This document shows positions 31,778 to 44,170 of a stretch of DNA of 64,000 nucleotides, piece after piece. The position numbers and the translations under genes were made by a program. Numbering within the stretch: position 1 is the first letter of the stretch; every line of letters starts with the position of its first letter. Under the pieces are notes generated by a model. The model searched no databases and was not told where the DNA came from. It was given only the letters and a program-made list of their open reading frames with translations. The DNA lies in contig OY998176.1 in the NCBI GenBank assembly GCA_963921935.1, forward strand, positions 166,507,590 to 166,571,589. Direction: 5' to 3'. Source of the DNA: Galeruca laticollis (lineage: Eukaryota > Arthropoda > Insecta > Coleoptera > Chrysomelidae).

Positions 31778-34381
31778 TGTTTTTGCTTGGAAAAAAGTGT
31801 ACCGTTATTAGGATATGAGCAATGTGAGTCTGGAAAAGTGCTTGTGTGTAGGTAAATCAGGAAAAACACGCTATATTCTGTATTTGTGGAATTTTATTTT
31901 TTAGGAGATATACCATACCCACTAAACAAGAAACATAACAAGTTTTGTTTGTGATGTTCTTTTTAGAGACTTTTCGTGATGTTTATTTAAAACGTTAATA
32001 AGATATCTCCTAGATGTCTTTTAATTTTATTACCAATTCTATTAACATCCACGTATTGTAAATGAAATATATTTTTGATGTACACAATAATACTTGAATT
32101 CGCAGTTACATACACATCCTATGAACTTCTTCTTAGCAACTTCCTATAGGAAACCTTCATACGATGTTAATTTGTATACTTCTCACTAATGTCACATACA
32201 GAACGCTACAGTAATATTACAAATTAACATGTTCCTAAGATGATCACATGTTGCAGTTACTTTTACATCTTTCGAAATTATTTTTAGTAACTTCCTCCGA
32301 TTACGTCTGCAAGATGATAGTTCATAAAACTCTTAGTAATATCTGATATTAAACATCACAGTAACATAAAAAAAATGAAGAAAACAAGAGAGGAACTGAC
32401 GAACGATACTAACAGTAGTTTTATCTGTGGAAACAAATGACAAGCATGAAATGGCGGATGGTTTTCAGTTTTGTGTTATATTTTATTTGCAGAAAGCACA
32501 TTTTCTGCAAGAAGTGATTGAATGAAGTGGTATTCGTTTTCGTTAGTTCCTACTCAGCTTCAGTCTCTTCACTAAGTTATAATTCTTGTTATAATGGACG
32601 AAGAACAGTTGTTATCAGTAAGTACCTATTCCAAAATCATAATTATCAAAAGTTAATACTCATTCAAGACTTTAATCGGCTATTGTACATTGAAATTCCA
32701 GGTGGCGGAATTGAATATTAACATTATATAGTTTACAAAATAAGGGTTTTTTCAACTTTTGAAATATTTCAGTTAGTAAGTATATTTTAAAAACGATTCA
32801 CAATATTTCAAATACTAGATAAGCATTATACCCTACGAAAAACTCAATATTGCAATAGGGTAGATATTATTATTAATAATAAAACATGCACATATGTTGG
32901 CAGAGATTTGAATCTAGGAGAAAATATTTTTAAAGTTCAAGTTGCTTCAGAAGCTGCTTACATAAATAAAATAAAACACAAATAGTTGGTAATTATGTAA
33001 AGAAAAGGGAATAACTATTTCAGATAGTCTGATACAGACATTGTATTAAACAGTACAAAAAATATTAAATCGAGTATCTCTAGTTCTAGTTTTTGTAGTA
33101 GTAGTCATAGCCATATCTATAGTTTTGTAGGTTTAGAACATTTTAACATTAATACTAACAATTCTTGTGAACAGTTAGAGACTGTTTAAGACTTTAATAA
33201 CAGCAATTTCTGTTAAAGAGCTCATTTCCATTTCAAAATACACTGAATACAATAAATAAGCTGTAAGTGTCCCTTACAATGGTACCTATAATAATCTAGT
33301 TGAAGAATATGTAATTTATGACACTGAACTATCCAGTCAACAAAAATAATTCAATGATTTCTCATTGTAGAAACACAGCTATTGGATACTCAATTGGATA
33401 CAATTAATCATAAACACATTTAACTTGATAATGTGTTCATATCTCTTCTTCATAAGTAGTTTTTTTTTGTATACAGAGTATTAATAATGCTTAGTTTTAA
33501 TAAAGTTAGAATTCCACGATGTTAATATGCAATATGTTCCAGGATGAAAATAACAAAATGAGAATAGTATATTATTTTATACAGAAAAGAAGTATGAATT
33601 TTCATGGCACATCTGAATTTACCTGCCAAACGAAGTGAGGCATTTAATGGAAGGTAAATCATGAAAAGTCACTTCTCGAAATAAAATATGTTCTTATTCC
33701 TTTGAAGAACCCCGAATGTATCCTGTGGAAAATGGGTGTCAGTCAATTGGCTGAAAATCAAGTTTGATGTTGTGTATGATGATCGATCAAAGGTCCCCAT
33801 GGGCACAGTTTGATCTAAAGTAATTTTGTATCAGCTGCTGCTCAGAACACCTTTAAATGTTTCACAGATAAGGATTTGAAGTGTACGTTATGGAATAGTT
33901 GAGGCACTCGAAACAGCGACTCTTGCGTGAGAAAGAGTAACCGTAAGTAAACAATACGATTTTCTTTAATCAGATTGGATTTCTGTTGATTTAACGTAAT
34001 CTTTCATAAAATCTTTATGGTGAAAGATTTTTATCAGTTTTAATATTATTAAAAAACTATTCTAATAAATTTTCTGTAAACTAGCTGTAATGTATGTGTA
34101 TCCGTTAAATTTTATGAATTCAGTTTCAAAGTATGTTACATTATGGCAACTACAGATTAATATACCCTTTTTTATTTCTTGCTTGCACTGAATGCGTTCA
34201 ATAGTTTCTACTTTCCACACTTGTTATGTAATATGCTTACACAATTTAATTTTCTTTAGGTCGGATTCCTGGACAAGATATTTTTTTTCTAATTTTGTAC
34301 CTGTTTTTTCAAATTTACTGTACTGTTCATTAATAGTGAATAAACGTTTCAAATCGTTTATTTGCTATTTCATTTTAAATG
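31778..34381. other. Spacer with weak direct repeat, no clear gene
   Basis: Two diverged units begin near 32130 and 32280 (TTAGCAACTTCCT and TTAGTAACTTCCT, each ending near ACAGTAA), a degenerate tandem repeat of about 150 bp. Otherwise no protein signal apart from the candidate exon below. Confidence 0.35.
32594..32617 (+). other. Candidate short first coding exon
   Basis: ATAATGG start context, eight codons (MDEEQLLS), then GTAAGT, a consensus splice donor. It lies in the region poorest in transposon signals. This is weak evidence on its own: no partner exon was found. Confidence 0.18.
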
Positions 34382-35349
34382 TACAGGTAGAACAACTAAG
34401 AACGACAGTAGGCCACGTCTCAGGAAAGAATCACGGGACAACTTTTAAAAAAATTACCTTCAGGTAAGTGATCCTGAAAAATTGCTGGAAAATATTTTGC
34501 AGTCTCTAAAATATCCGCTAGGGGTGGTATGAACACTCGAAAACATAATACTCCAAAAAACATACTTAAGGTGTCCTAAAAATACAATTTTTGAAATCTT
34601 GATGAGATTATGAAAAAAATTAATTAAGGAGATTTTTTGCCATTATTCTTCAAATAATGGGTGGGGAAGGTTCAAACTAATGAACAAATGTACAACTTTT
34701 TCGTTTTTTAACCGATATTAATGATTATAGCTGCATTTAAAAGAGTTTTTCAGTTTAATAAGATTGATAACAAAATTAGATAATTTTGTATCCACTCGCA
34801 AATTTCAAATGTAAATTGAAGCATTTTTCTAATGTTTATATCTGATAACGTAAATCCCTTTTCAGAAGAATTTAAAAAATGCCTTATTACATTTGAAATT
34901 TCCGAGAAAATGGCAAAATTGTGAACTGTTTCACACCGCGTTGACAAAATTGTTCAATTTTGTTAAGAATATCTTATTGAAGGGAAAAAACTATTTTAAA
35001 TGACGCCAAAAACATTGATATCGATTAAAAACAAGAAAAGTTTTTAGGTTGAATCTTCCCCCACCCCTTATTTGAAGAATAAGGACAAAAAGGCCCTAAC
35101 TACATTTTATCATAATCTCACCAATATATCAAAAATTGTATTTCTAGGATACATTTAGTATGTCTTTTTTGGAGATAATCACAGTATTTTAAGTGTTCAT
35201 TCCACCCCATAGCAGATATTTTAGGAACTCAAAAATATTTTCCAGCGGTTTTTCCGGATCATTTTTCTGAAGGTATTTTTTTAAAGTTGTGCCATGACTA
35301 TTCTTTGAAATATGGCTGACAGCCGGCATTCTTAGTTGTTCACCCTGTA
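34382..35349. mobile_element. Fold-back (MITE-like) element with TA-CAGG ends
   Basis: Inverted arms of about 300 bases: 34382-34680 and 35041-35349. Outer ends read TACAGGTAGAACAACTAAGA and, in reverse complement, TACAGGGTGAACAACTAAGA. A TA lies at each border, as expected for a TA target duplication of Tc1/mariner-type elements. The interior of about 360 bases has no coding capacity. Arms are about 75-80% alike by eye, so the copy is not young. Confidence 0.75.
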
Positions 35350-36746
35350 TTTGCTGATTAGGAACAGAATCATCTATAGGATGTCATCTAGAATGTTTGA
35401 GGTATATTATTTAGAGGTTCAAGTAATGTTCATACAACATGTATGAGAATACACCGTATTGTTTTTGAAATGTTGCATTTAGATCATTGATAAGATGTTA
35501 TTTTTTAGACATTGCATTAACATCAACAATATGTTAAAAGGCATTTCAGCATGTAACAGAAATGTTGTTTTTAGCTCGTTATGAAGACTTCCTTTTGAGG
35601 AAGTTCTAGTAACATCACAGTAATGTAAAAAGGCAGCGCTTTAGCATCGCTGAGAAATTAAGTTGAAACATCACAATGCTGGGCATAAGCGGTTATATAG
35701 ATGTGCATGTAATGAAAACCAGACGAAAAAAAAGAAGAACATTATCACAATGTGATGTTGAATTACCATAACTGTAATATGTATTTGCATAGTGGTAGTT
35801 TCTTTGTTTGATTTGATTATTGGCATATTCATTTACATTTAAGTTAATTATAGGTAAGTGTCCTTATAAGAACAATTAGTCACAATTAATCGCAACCAAA
35901 ATAGGAGTGAAAATCGTAAACCATTATTTTTGTAAGTACTAATCAAAATAATGGAAATATGTAGGTGAAATATAAGGTTTCGCTCTGCTATTACTGTTGA
36001 TTTAAATAGAACGTTAGTACTTAATTGATCTTCACAAACCACAGGAGTGAGTACTATTTATCTAGGTTTCCTGATTACTTTACTATTAGTCTAAACTGTA
36101 ATATGAATATGACATATGTCTATGGTGGTGTTTGGTAAATTCAGCAATGCTTCCATCGATTGCAGCGCTTTTGCATTGAAAAGTTGCTGAATCGTTTTGG
36201 TGGAAGTGCACTGGCGATCGAACAAAGATGCCTAATGCATAGCTGAAAGTTCACTGTCTCCATAGAAAGCATCGGACCATTCTTCGATGGATTAGCGGGA
36301 TGGATGGGCGAGCCGTGTTTGAGTATTACAATAATTATCAGAAACAGCGACGAATGTATGATATATTTGTAAAAATGGACTACCTACGTTTTAATTATAA
36401 AAATATTGCGTTCAAAGTAATAGTCCCGACCTCCGAAATCGAGAGCGTTAAGTAAGTTAGGAATATTTCAAGTATCAAAGTACATTTAACAAAAACAACG
36501 ATGTGCGCTCCGAAACCATAAATAAAATGAGTTGTTAAAAACTAATTAGTGTATATTTCTCAGTGAATCAAAACAGACAGTAAGAATATAAGTTTAACTT
36601 TTCATTGATCTCTAGTAAAACAACAATTGATAACTAAAAGTTAATCTGAATTTGATATCAGATATTAATATCTCGTTAGACCCCTATTAGGGGCGCACTT
36701 AGAAGGAAGTGATGCCAGTTATTTTGCTGAAAATCTTTTATAAGAT
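35350..36746. other. Spacer and probable 5' region of the LINE
   Basis: No reading frame of note. The part nearest the ORF (about 36060-36746) is less AT-rich and may be LINE 5' untranslated sequence; the LINE's 5' border could not be placed. Confidence 0.3.
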
Positions 36747-37673
36747 ATGAATAACTTCTGCATGGCGAGTACCTCTGACTACAGGGGTACTCAAAATGAT
36801 GCATCAAATCAAGAAAACTCTTCCAATCCCCCAACTCAGTCTTATTCTACAGTAGTACAAATACTCAAATACCCATCAAAGGAGCAAACCATCATATACC
36901 CCGCTATGGAAGAAGTGAAAATCCATGGATACATCATCGCCCTTGGAACCAAAGTTCAACCGAAAGATATGATTTTCTCATCCAAAATTTCGAACAACAG
37001 AGTATGCATATATCTCTCTAGTCAAACCAGAGTGGACACATTTCTAAATAAAGGAGGAGAAATTGAAGTTAACAGTCAAATCCTCAAAGCTCGCCGTTTG
37101 ATCTCACCATCTACTCGATTAGTCATTTCTAACGTATGTCCAAAAATCCCTCACAACATTATAGAACAAAGCCTCAGAGATCTAGAATTATCCCTAATGT
37201 TACCTATAACATTTCTTTGGATTGGAATTTCACAACCCGCATATAGCCACATATTGAGTTTTCGCAGACAAGTCTTCATACAACCTGCTCCTAACAGTAA
37301 TAATAGTTCTCCTTTACCTGAATCGATTCGCGTATACTATAATAATACTCCATACCGTATTTTCCTTTCTGAAGATGAACTTATGTGCTACAAATGTGAG
37401 AAGAATGGTCATATCTCTGTTAATTGTCACGAGACTGCTACTGAACCTATAGACGACACTCTACAGGAACAACTAGTAGAAGATATAATTCCTCCAGCTC
37501 AAGAAAGTCTCTTGAATGTTACAGAACCTGTAATCAGCCTTATCCAAGATAACAAAATTGAGTATTTAGCCCCTCAAGGCCAAGAAATCTTCACCTTAAG
37601 GAACACCTCCTCGCATAAGCGGTCTCATTCAGAGATGAGTCCACGGATTCAGAATTCAGGGGAAGAGTTGTAG
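36747..37673 (+). CDS. LINE ORF1 protein with CCHC knuckle
   Basis: Intact 308-codon frame. A second possible start is ATG at 36762 (GCATGG, better context). The Ser/Asn/Gln-rich N-terminus is followed by an RNA-binding-like central region (residues about 55-210, with RLVISNVCPKIPHNI and SHILSFRRQVFIQP). A single knuckle, CYKCEKNGHISVNC, lies near residues 220-235. Order and motifs fit ORF1 proteins of I/Jockey-group LINEs, which coat the LINE RNA. It is remarkable that it is open while the linked ORF2 is riddled with stops. Confidence 0.75.
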   Translation: MNNFCMASTSDYRGTQNDASNQENSSNPPTQSYSTVVQILKYPSKEQTIIYPAMEEVKIHGYIIALGTKVQPKDMIFSSKISNNRVCIYLSSQTRVDTFLNKGGEIEVNSQILKARRLISPSTRLVISNVCPKIPHNIIEQSLRDLELSLMLPITFLWIGISQPAYSHILSFRRQVFIQPAPNSNNSSPLPESIRVYYNNTPYRIFLSEDELMCYKCEKNGHISVNCHETATEPIDDTLQEQLVEDIIPPAQESLLNVTEPVISLIQDNKIEYLAPQGQEIFTLRNTSSHKRSHSEMSPRIQNSGEEL

Positions 37674-37899
37674 CCTCCTTTCATCATTCCCATTTCTTAG
37701 GCTCAGAAGAAATCGGAGCCTCAAACACAAATCCAGTCCGTTGAATCCCTGATTACTCCTGCCAAACAATTCTTTGAGGACAATTCGTCTAATTTTTCAC
37801 TGGACTATAGTCAGATTGTTAGTTTTCTGGAAGACTCGTAAGGTTACCCGGACCCCCTCAGTGTGGCCCGCAGGTATACTGGGGAAGTTCACGCGCTCC

Positions 37900-39790
37900 T
37901 AGCTATACTTACTAAGATATATCCAGCACTCCTCATCTAGAGATGCTGCAGATGTTAGTAAATGATGAAAAACCCTCAGTTATATGTCTGCAGGACACCA
38001 ACTTCACCAAAAATCGAAAGTACAATATGAAACACTACGACTCCGTCCATAGAACCAGAAACAATCAATCAGCGCATCAGGAGGAGTAACAATATACACA
38101 AAAAGATCCCTTGAGACTAAGGAAGTCCTACTTGTAACTAACCTTGAAGCTACGGCAGTTTTATTGAGAACCCCACAGAAAATGTGCATATGTAACATCT
38201 ATGTTCCACCAGATACATAATAATATCAGTGATTTGGATAACCTAGTAAGACAATTACTAATGCCCTACGTTATCGAGCGCGATTTTAGTGCCCACAACC
38301 CAATATGGGGTTATACGTCAACTAACCAGAGAAGCAGTAAACTTGAAACATTCATCAACACATCAAATCTCGTACTTCTCAATTATGGCGGAATAACAAG
38401 AATTAATATATAACAGCCGGCAATCATTCTGCTCTCGATCTGGCACTTTGTCATCCAGACCTCTCCAGTACTTTGTCTTGGACTGTCTTATTAGATCCGC
38501 ACGGCAGTGACCATCTTCCTATTATTCTTGGAACTGATGTGCAAGATATACCGCCTACTTTTCGTCGTAGCTGGCGGCTGAAAGATGTTAGCAACGACGA
38601 CTGGACACGTTATGGAACCCTCATAGAGGTCTTGCCCCAATGTACGTCTCAACCGGTTACAAGACATCAATATTCTTGTTGACGAATTTTATAAGATTAT
38701 TGTCGAATCAGCAAATGTAGCCATGGGGAAAACAACTCAGGTTACGCATCATCAACCTGTACCGTGGTGGAACAAAGAATGCCAAAAAGCAACCAAAGAA
38801 AGCAAAAGAGATTTCAATAAATTGAAAACGCATCACTGTACCGAGAACAAGATCGAATACAATAGACTCAGAGCTTGTCAAAGGCATATAATAAAACAGA
38901 GTAAGCGTACTTCCTAAGCCCAATACGTATCAACTTTGAACCACTCCACACCGATGTCAGAGGTATGGCAGAAAATCAACCGCATAAAAGGGTCGAGAAG
39001 TCATATTGGTATATCATCTTTGATTGGAAATGGAACTTTTATAACAAACAGTCAGGGAATTTTCAACATGTTAGCTGACATCTTTCAACAACAATCGAGT
39101 AATGCGAATTATGTTGCCAATATTTTACAAATAAAGGAATCAATGGAGACATGTCCTTTAGATCTCGAATCTGATGAGAAGAACCCCTTGAACTTTGATA
39201 TAACGATCGACGAATTAGAAGATGCTTAATCGAAAGTTAATAAGTCATCCCCCGGACCAGATGACATTCCCAACATTTTTATTGTAAAACTTTCTCCAGT
39301 AGGAAAACGACCTTCTTGGGGTATACAATGGAATATACCGGTTTTAAAAATGTTCTTCTCATTGGTTAGAAGCTGTTGTATTACCTATTAAAAAACCTGA
39401 CAGACCACATACAGATCCACAGTCCTATCGACCCATATATCTAGCATGTACCATGTGTAAACTTTTAGAAAAAATACTGACTGCAGGTTACAGTATTACC
39501 TGGAACAAAATAACCTGATTATTTCCCAACAAAGTGGTTTCCGTAAGAATCGTTCGACCACAGACAATCTAGTGAATCTCCAGTCAGATATACATGAAAT
39601 CAAGAAAAGCTGATCGCAATATTATTCGATATACACCGAGCATTCGATACTGTTTGGAGACGCAAAGTTCTTAGTCAGTTGAATCAATGGCGAATTCAAG
39701 GAAATATGCTAGCTTTCACTTCCGATTTCTTGAAAAATGAATATTTCTCGGTGAGAGTCAATGGTACAGGCTTAACCTACCTAGTGATAT
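37900..39790 (+). pseudogene. LINE ORF2 remnant: endonuclease and partial RT
   Basis: Pieces in several frames: VICLQDTNF (about 37980), ERDFSAHNPIWGY (about 38275) and GSDHLPII (about 38503), which are apurinic endonuclease motifs; then PWWNKECQKA (38762), KSSPGPDDIPNIF (about 39240) and SYRPIYLACTMCKLLEKIL (about 39425) of the RT fingers. Many stops and shifts are present. The YxDD palm motif is missing because the copy ends first. Confidence 0.78.
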
Positions 39791-39800
39791 GTTTGGCACT

Positions 39801-41426
39801 AGAACACAATTTGTTATATTGTTATTTTCATTCATTGTTGTGAGCCCTGTATAGTGCTGAGGTAACATGAACAACACCCTTGTGACTTTTGATACCAGTA
39901 CACTATAATATTTGTACAATTACCTCATCAATAGATTGTTTCTTCCTAACTATTAATACCGCATTAGAATTGATTGATATTATTAGATTCCATCCATGTC
40001 CATTCAATATTCATTGCCTAAAATAGAACTAATATTTCATTTATTGACTTAAATAACTTTGAATATAATTCCGCCCCTATTGGAATAATTCATCGACTGT
40101 TTATTGGACCCATAAATCTAAGGGCGAATGCCGGTTCACAGGAATAGTCTCGTTTATGTGTAACAAAATATTTGGCTAGTGATGATTTATGATATTTAGG
40201 AACGTATTGGACAACACCTACTGTCTTTAATTTATATCACATCGACTCTACTCTTTTAGGGAGTTATTTCACAACAGTTTTACGGAAATAGGAGAATATA
40301 ATTCCCACCATAATAGCTTATACTAATTTCAATAAGTGAATTACTCTTAATTTTTATGTCATTATTTAAATTTATACAATAATGAAGCAGTCCGTTAGTT
40401 TAATTTATGGATATTTAGGTAGGTAATAACATAAATCATGAAATTACCTAACAAACAAGGCCTTAAATTATAGAAGTATGTTAATATATAATTGATATAG
40501 ATACATACATTTGAAATCAGATGGAATTCAATAACACTCAAATAACGGAACCTAACTTTTGAAACCTTAATTGAAGAAACTTTACCGTACACTACTATGT
40601 ATTTTCTTATTCCATTTAGTTTTGTCCCATATCTATCCACTTAATGTAGGCCTCTCTCATTTCTGATCATATGAATCTATATTGTGCAATCTGGTACCAG
40701 TTTAAACCAACGAATTTTCTAGTTCATCATAACATCTTTAGTCTTCTGTCGGTACTTCTGCGTACTCTCCGGGTCTTCCTTCTGAAAATGTGCCTACTCA
40801 ATTTTACTTTAAGTCAGTGAACATGTCCTGCCCATTGTCATTTAAGGAGTTAGTTATTGGTGCGAAATTTGAAACATGTGTCTTTTTCCACTCCAATAGT
40901 TGGTTTGGATGTCTTTCAACGATCACGATTGCTTAGTTTTGTTTACCCATGTTTATTGATTTTCCGTGTCTATCCTTCTATAAATAACGTAACCTAACGC
41001 TAGTGCAATGGAGAAGAGACCTGATTCATCGAAAACTATGTGAATCATACGCACAACAAGAATAAGAACAATAAGAATCATTCAGACAAGAACCTTGTAT
41101 CATAGGATCAGAAATGCAAGAATTAGGAACCAAATGCTATACAAGATGCAGGTAGCTGAATACGACAAAGAATAATGAACGTGTCTGAAAAATTGATAAA
41201 GATAAACTTGCAAGAGACAATAAATCATCAGAAAACGAAGGAGAGGATGATCACGAGAGCCAAGGTGGTGGTGCTGGACTCAGAAGAGGATCTGTTGGAC
41301 CAAACAATCCACTCCGTCCACCAGTAGAGTGTGTATACTATGACCGCTTTACTTTATAGCTACCTTAAGAATATCCTTCCTCGACCACGAGCGGCCTCGG
41401 TAATGTATGTATGTAAGGTATGCCGC
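39801..41426. other. Spacer, no gene recognised
   Basis: AT-rich; short frames only. The part from about 41000 to 41330 is richer in purines and GC and could be a fragment of a transposon gag, but no motif supports this. Confidence 0.35.
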
Positions 41427-41452
41427 CGAATAGGTATACAAATACCTATTCG
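41427..41452. repeat. 11-bp perfect inverted repeat with 4-base loop
   Basis: CGAATAGGTAT, loop ACAA, ATACCTATTCG. It lies immediately outside the left arm of the longer inverted repeat that follows. Confidence 0.85.
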
Positions 41453-41453
41453 C

Positions 41454-41835
41454 TTGAGGTCAAAACATACATTACCAGACCGTGTCAAAGCAAGACTACT
41501 ACTGTGGGACGACCGTCACATGGTTAGCGACTACCCGTGAGAAATTAATTGTTCCCAGACTTGCCCGGAAAGTGCTGCGGAGCGACGACACGGACGGAGA
41601 CAGTACAGTTAAGGTTGAGACACACATGACAAGACAGTGTCGCGACTGGACCACTGCAGTGTAACAGTACTCTCTTCCTCCTGTGTCACGACTGGGCAGC
41701 ACTTAAAGTACACTTCCCGGACAAGTTTGAACAGGTACACTCAATTTCTCACGACTAGTCGCTAATCGGGTGACCACCATAACACTGCAGTAGTCCTTTT
41801 CTGACATAGTCCTGTAATGTGTGTCTCGACCTACA
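41454..41835. mobile_element. GC-richer inverted-repeat element
   Basis: Imperfect arms 41454-41576 and 41711-41835 pair in reverse complement; shared blocks include ACATTAC, TTAGCGACTA, CGTGAGAAATT and CCGGAAAGTG. The interior of about 135 bases has no coding capacity. Probably a non-autonomous DNA transposon; class and exact ends not determined. Confidence 0.6.
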
Positions 41836-42089
41836 CGCATACAATTTGGGATATATCGAAACGTACAATTTATGGAAAATATTCCAAAATTGAATGATGG
41901 GTACAATTTTTTCAAATTACTTATGGAACAAACAATTGAAACGTTTTCGGAGAACTGCTGATATTGGTGATAAAAATGTTTCTCAATTAAAAGAGTGATG
42001 GTGTCTATTATTATTAATTCCATAATTTCTCGTGAAGTCAAGTTCTTGTAAATGTCACAGTCACGATCTGTAATTTTTACTGTTCATAT

Positions 42090-42383
42090 TGTTAGGAAAT
42101 CGCACACTGGCGAAGTCCCTGAATCCAACTGTCTAAGCTATGTATGAAAATTAAAATTTTTGCCAATGCGCAGGGATGTTTTCGAAATGTTCACCATTAT
42201 TTTTTGTGACTAGTCTTGTTTTTGTGAGCCGCAATCGAGAAGCTTCCAAAATAAAAGGCATTTAATATATAAGACATACTACCTACCAACGGAGTTTGGT
42301 TTATAAATAGATCTCGTGAGTTGAACAGTGAACAAGTAAATAGTAAAGTATTTATAAAAATTGAGTCTAAGTAAACAAACAGT
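42090..42383 (+). repeat. 5' LTR, first part (SAP-Gypsy)
   Basis: Matches 50407-50730, with shared blocks GTCCCTGAAT, GTGAGCCGCAATCGAGAAG and ACTACCTACCAA; 80-85% alike by eye. The match breaks after AAACAGT. Confidence 0.82.
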
Positions 42384-42469
42384 GTGAGTGCCGTGGGTAG
42401 TCAGGGGGTAGAACATAAAGGGCTGTTTGATTAGAATTTCTTTTATTTAATTTAGATTTAGTTACAGTT

Positions 42470-43649
42470 ATGCTGGAAATGGAATTAAATAAAGTCTCCC
42501 ATAGAAATATTAAAATTATGTACATTTACAAATTACTCGACATTTCTAAACCGTCGCTATGTATCTTTGTTGATCTTTCCAAAGCCTTTGATACTGTTTG
42601 TCACAAAAGGCTTCTAGAGAAACTGGAAAAAATTGGTATGCGGGGTAAACCGCCCGATCTTTTGAAATCATATATGTCGAACCGAAAACAAGTAGTAGAT
42701 ATTGATGGTGTGGTGTGCACTCCGAGGACAATCACTTACGGGGTTGCTCAAGGCACGGTCTTAGGTCCCATACTATTCACTATCTATATAGACGGCCTGT
42801 TAAAAATGACAACTGTAGCTAATATTACAAGTTATGCTGATGACATGGCAGTAATTTACAGTCACTACACATGGCAGCAACTGAAAGCAAAGACGGAAAA
42901 AGACATCTTCAAATGGTTCCAATACAATAAATTAACTATGAACGCGGAAAAGGCCAAATACTTACCTTTCACCTCCTATAGCAATAACTTGCCGAATATG
43001 AGTCCATTGAATATAAATCAAAATATATCTATTCCAGAAGCCAGTTCAATAAAATACCTTGGTATACAAATTGACAGACATATGAAATGGAACTTACATA
43101 TATCGTATCTAACAAGAAAACTACGTGGCTTCATATTAAGATTCAAACTGTTGAAAGAATTCCTTGAAAATTCTCAGTTGAAAACTATTTTATTATAGCC
43201 TTATCCAATCTCAACTTATATACGGTATTATAGGATGGGGAGGCGTAAATGATACGCATTTAAATAGTCTGAATATCGTGCAGAAGAAAATTCTCAAAAT
43301 AATCCTTGGCAAAGAAAAGACGTACTCTACCGATAATTTGTATAACGAATGCGGCATTTTTGATATTAGACAATTCTATTGCCAAAATATGTTACAAGGA
43401 ATTTACAATAATAAAATTGAAATAACGCACCCAGATCATCTATATAATACAAGAAGGCGAAACTACAGCGTCGTGGTACCCAAATATATTAAAACAGTGG
43501 GTCAGAGACACTGCAGCTTTCTAGGTCCAAAAATTTGGGAATTGTTACCTGAAACAATAAAAACCAGCAGAAGCAACGTAATTTTTAAAATAGAAGTTAA
43601 AAATTGGCTTCAATGCCATGATAGACATATATTCCAAAAAATAATTTGA
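42470..43649 (+). pseudogene. LINE reverse transcriptase, C-terminal part
   Basis: Frame 42470-43198 holds FVDLSKAFDTVCH (first catalytic Asp), YGVAQGTVLGPILF and SYADDMAVI (YADD at 42834-42845). A one-base shift near 43195 leads into 43278-43649 (IVQKKILKIIL, HYxxxRRRNYSVV-like end, FLGPKIWELLPETIK), the usual C-terminal region of CR1/L2/Jockey-group LINEs. Upstream RT fingers and endonuclease are missing (5' truncation). It is otherwise well preserved: a single frameshift. Confidence 0.85.
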
Positions 43650-43683
43650 ACCCTCAACAAATTATTCATCAAACTTATAATAC

Positions 43684-43924
43684 TGTAATGTATGTGTATG
43701 TGACCCTGAATCCTGATTATGACACTCACATTATGTGAAACCTACCTGGCTGTTACCCTTTTACCAATTGTGATATTAAATCTTATGTGATACTCACATG
43801 GGATCAAAATCGTATGACTGTAATATATGTGTATATGAGATTCTGAACCCGATTATGATAAACACTTTATGTGTAACTCACTTGAAAGTTATACTTTTAC
43901 CAATTGTGATATTTTATTTTATGT
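43684..43924 (+). repeat. Tandem duplication in LINE 3' untranslated region
   Basis: Two diverged units, from 43684 and from 43819 (period about 135), share TGTAAT-TATGTGTAT, CTTTTACCAATTGTGATATT and TTATGTGA. Confidence 0.75.
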
Positions 43925-44170
43925 GACGCAATTTCTACCCATATGTTTTATACTTATACTTTATCTTATTTTTAATTTATATTTTATTCTTAAGTATTTT
44001 TATTATATTTAGAGGTTATATCACGCACAAGGAGTAACTTTCTACGATTGCTCCTTCAGTGATGCCATTGTATATTTCACTCAGCTCACAAGTACTAATC
44101 ACTTGACATTGTTTTTTCAAAATTATACTTGATTGTACATTTATGATGAATAAACATTATTATTATTATG

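Larger units (their letters stand above)
36747..39800 (+). mobile_element. I/Jockey-like LINE, 3'-truncated
   Basis: ORF1 with zinc knuckle followed by an ORF2 containing apurinic endonuclease and the first part of RT. Homology ends in mid-RT near 39790 without a poly-A or simple-repeat tail, so the 3' part is missing. Confidence 0.75.
42384..44170 (+). mobile_element. 5'-truncated LINE (CR1/L2/Jockey-like) inserted in the LTR
   Basis: Contains the palm and thumb part of an RT, a 3' untranslated region with an internal duplication, and a terminal (ATT)n run (44156-44170), as in LINEs that end in short simple repeats. The 5' limit of the insertion lies between 42384 and 42470. Confidence 0.72.
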
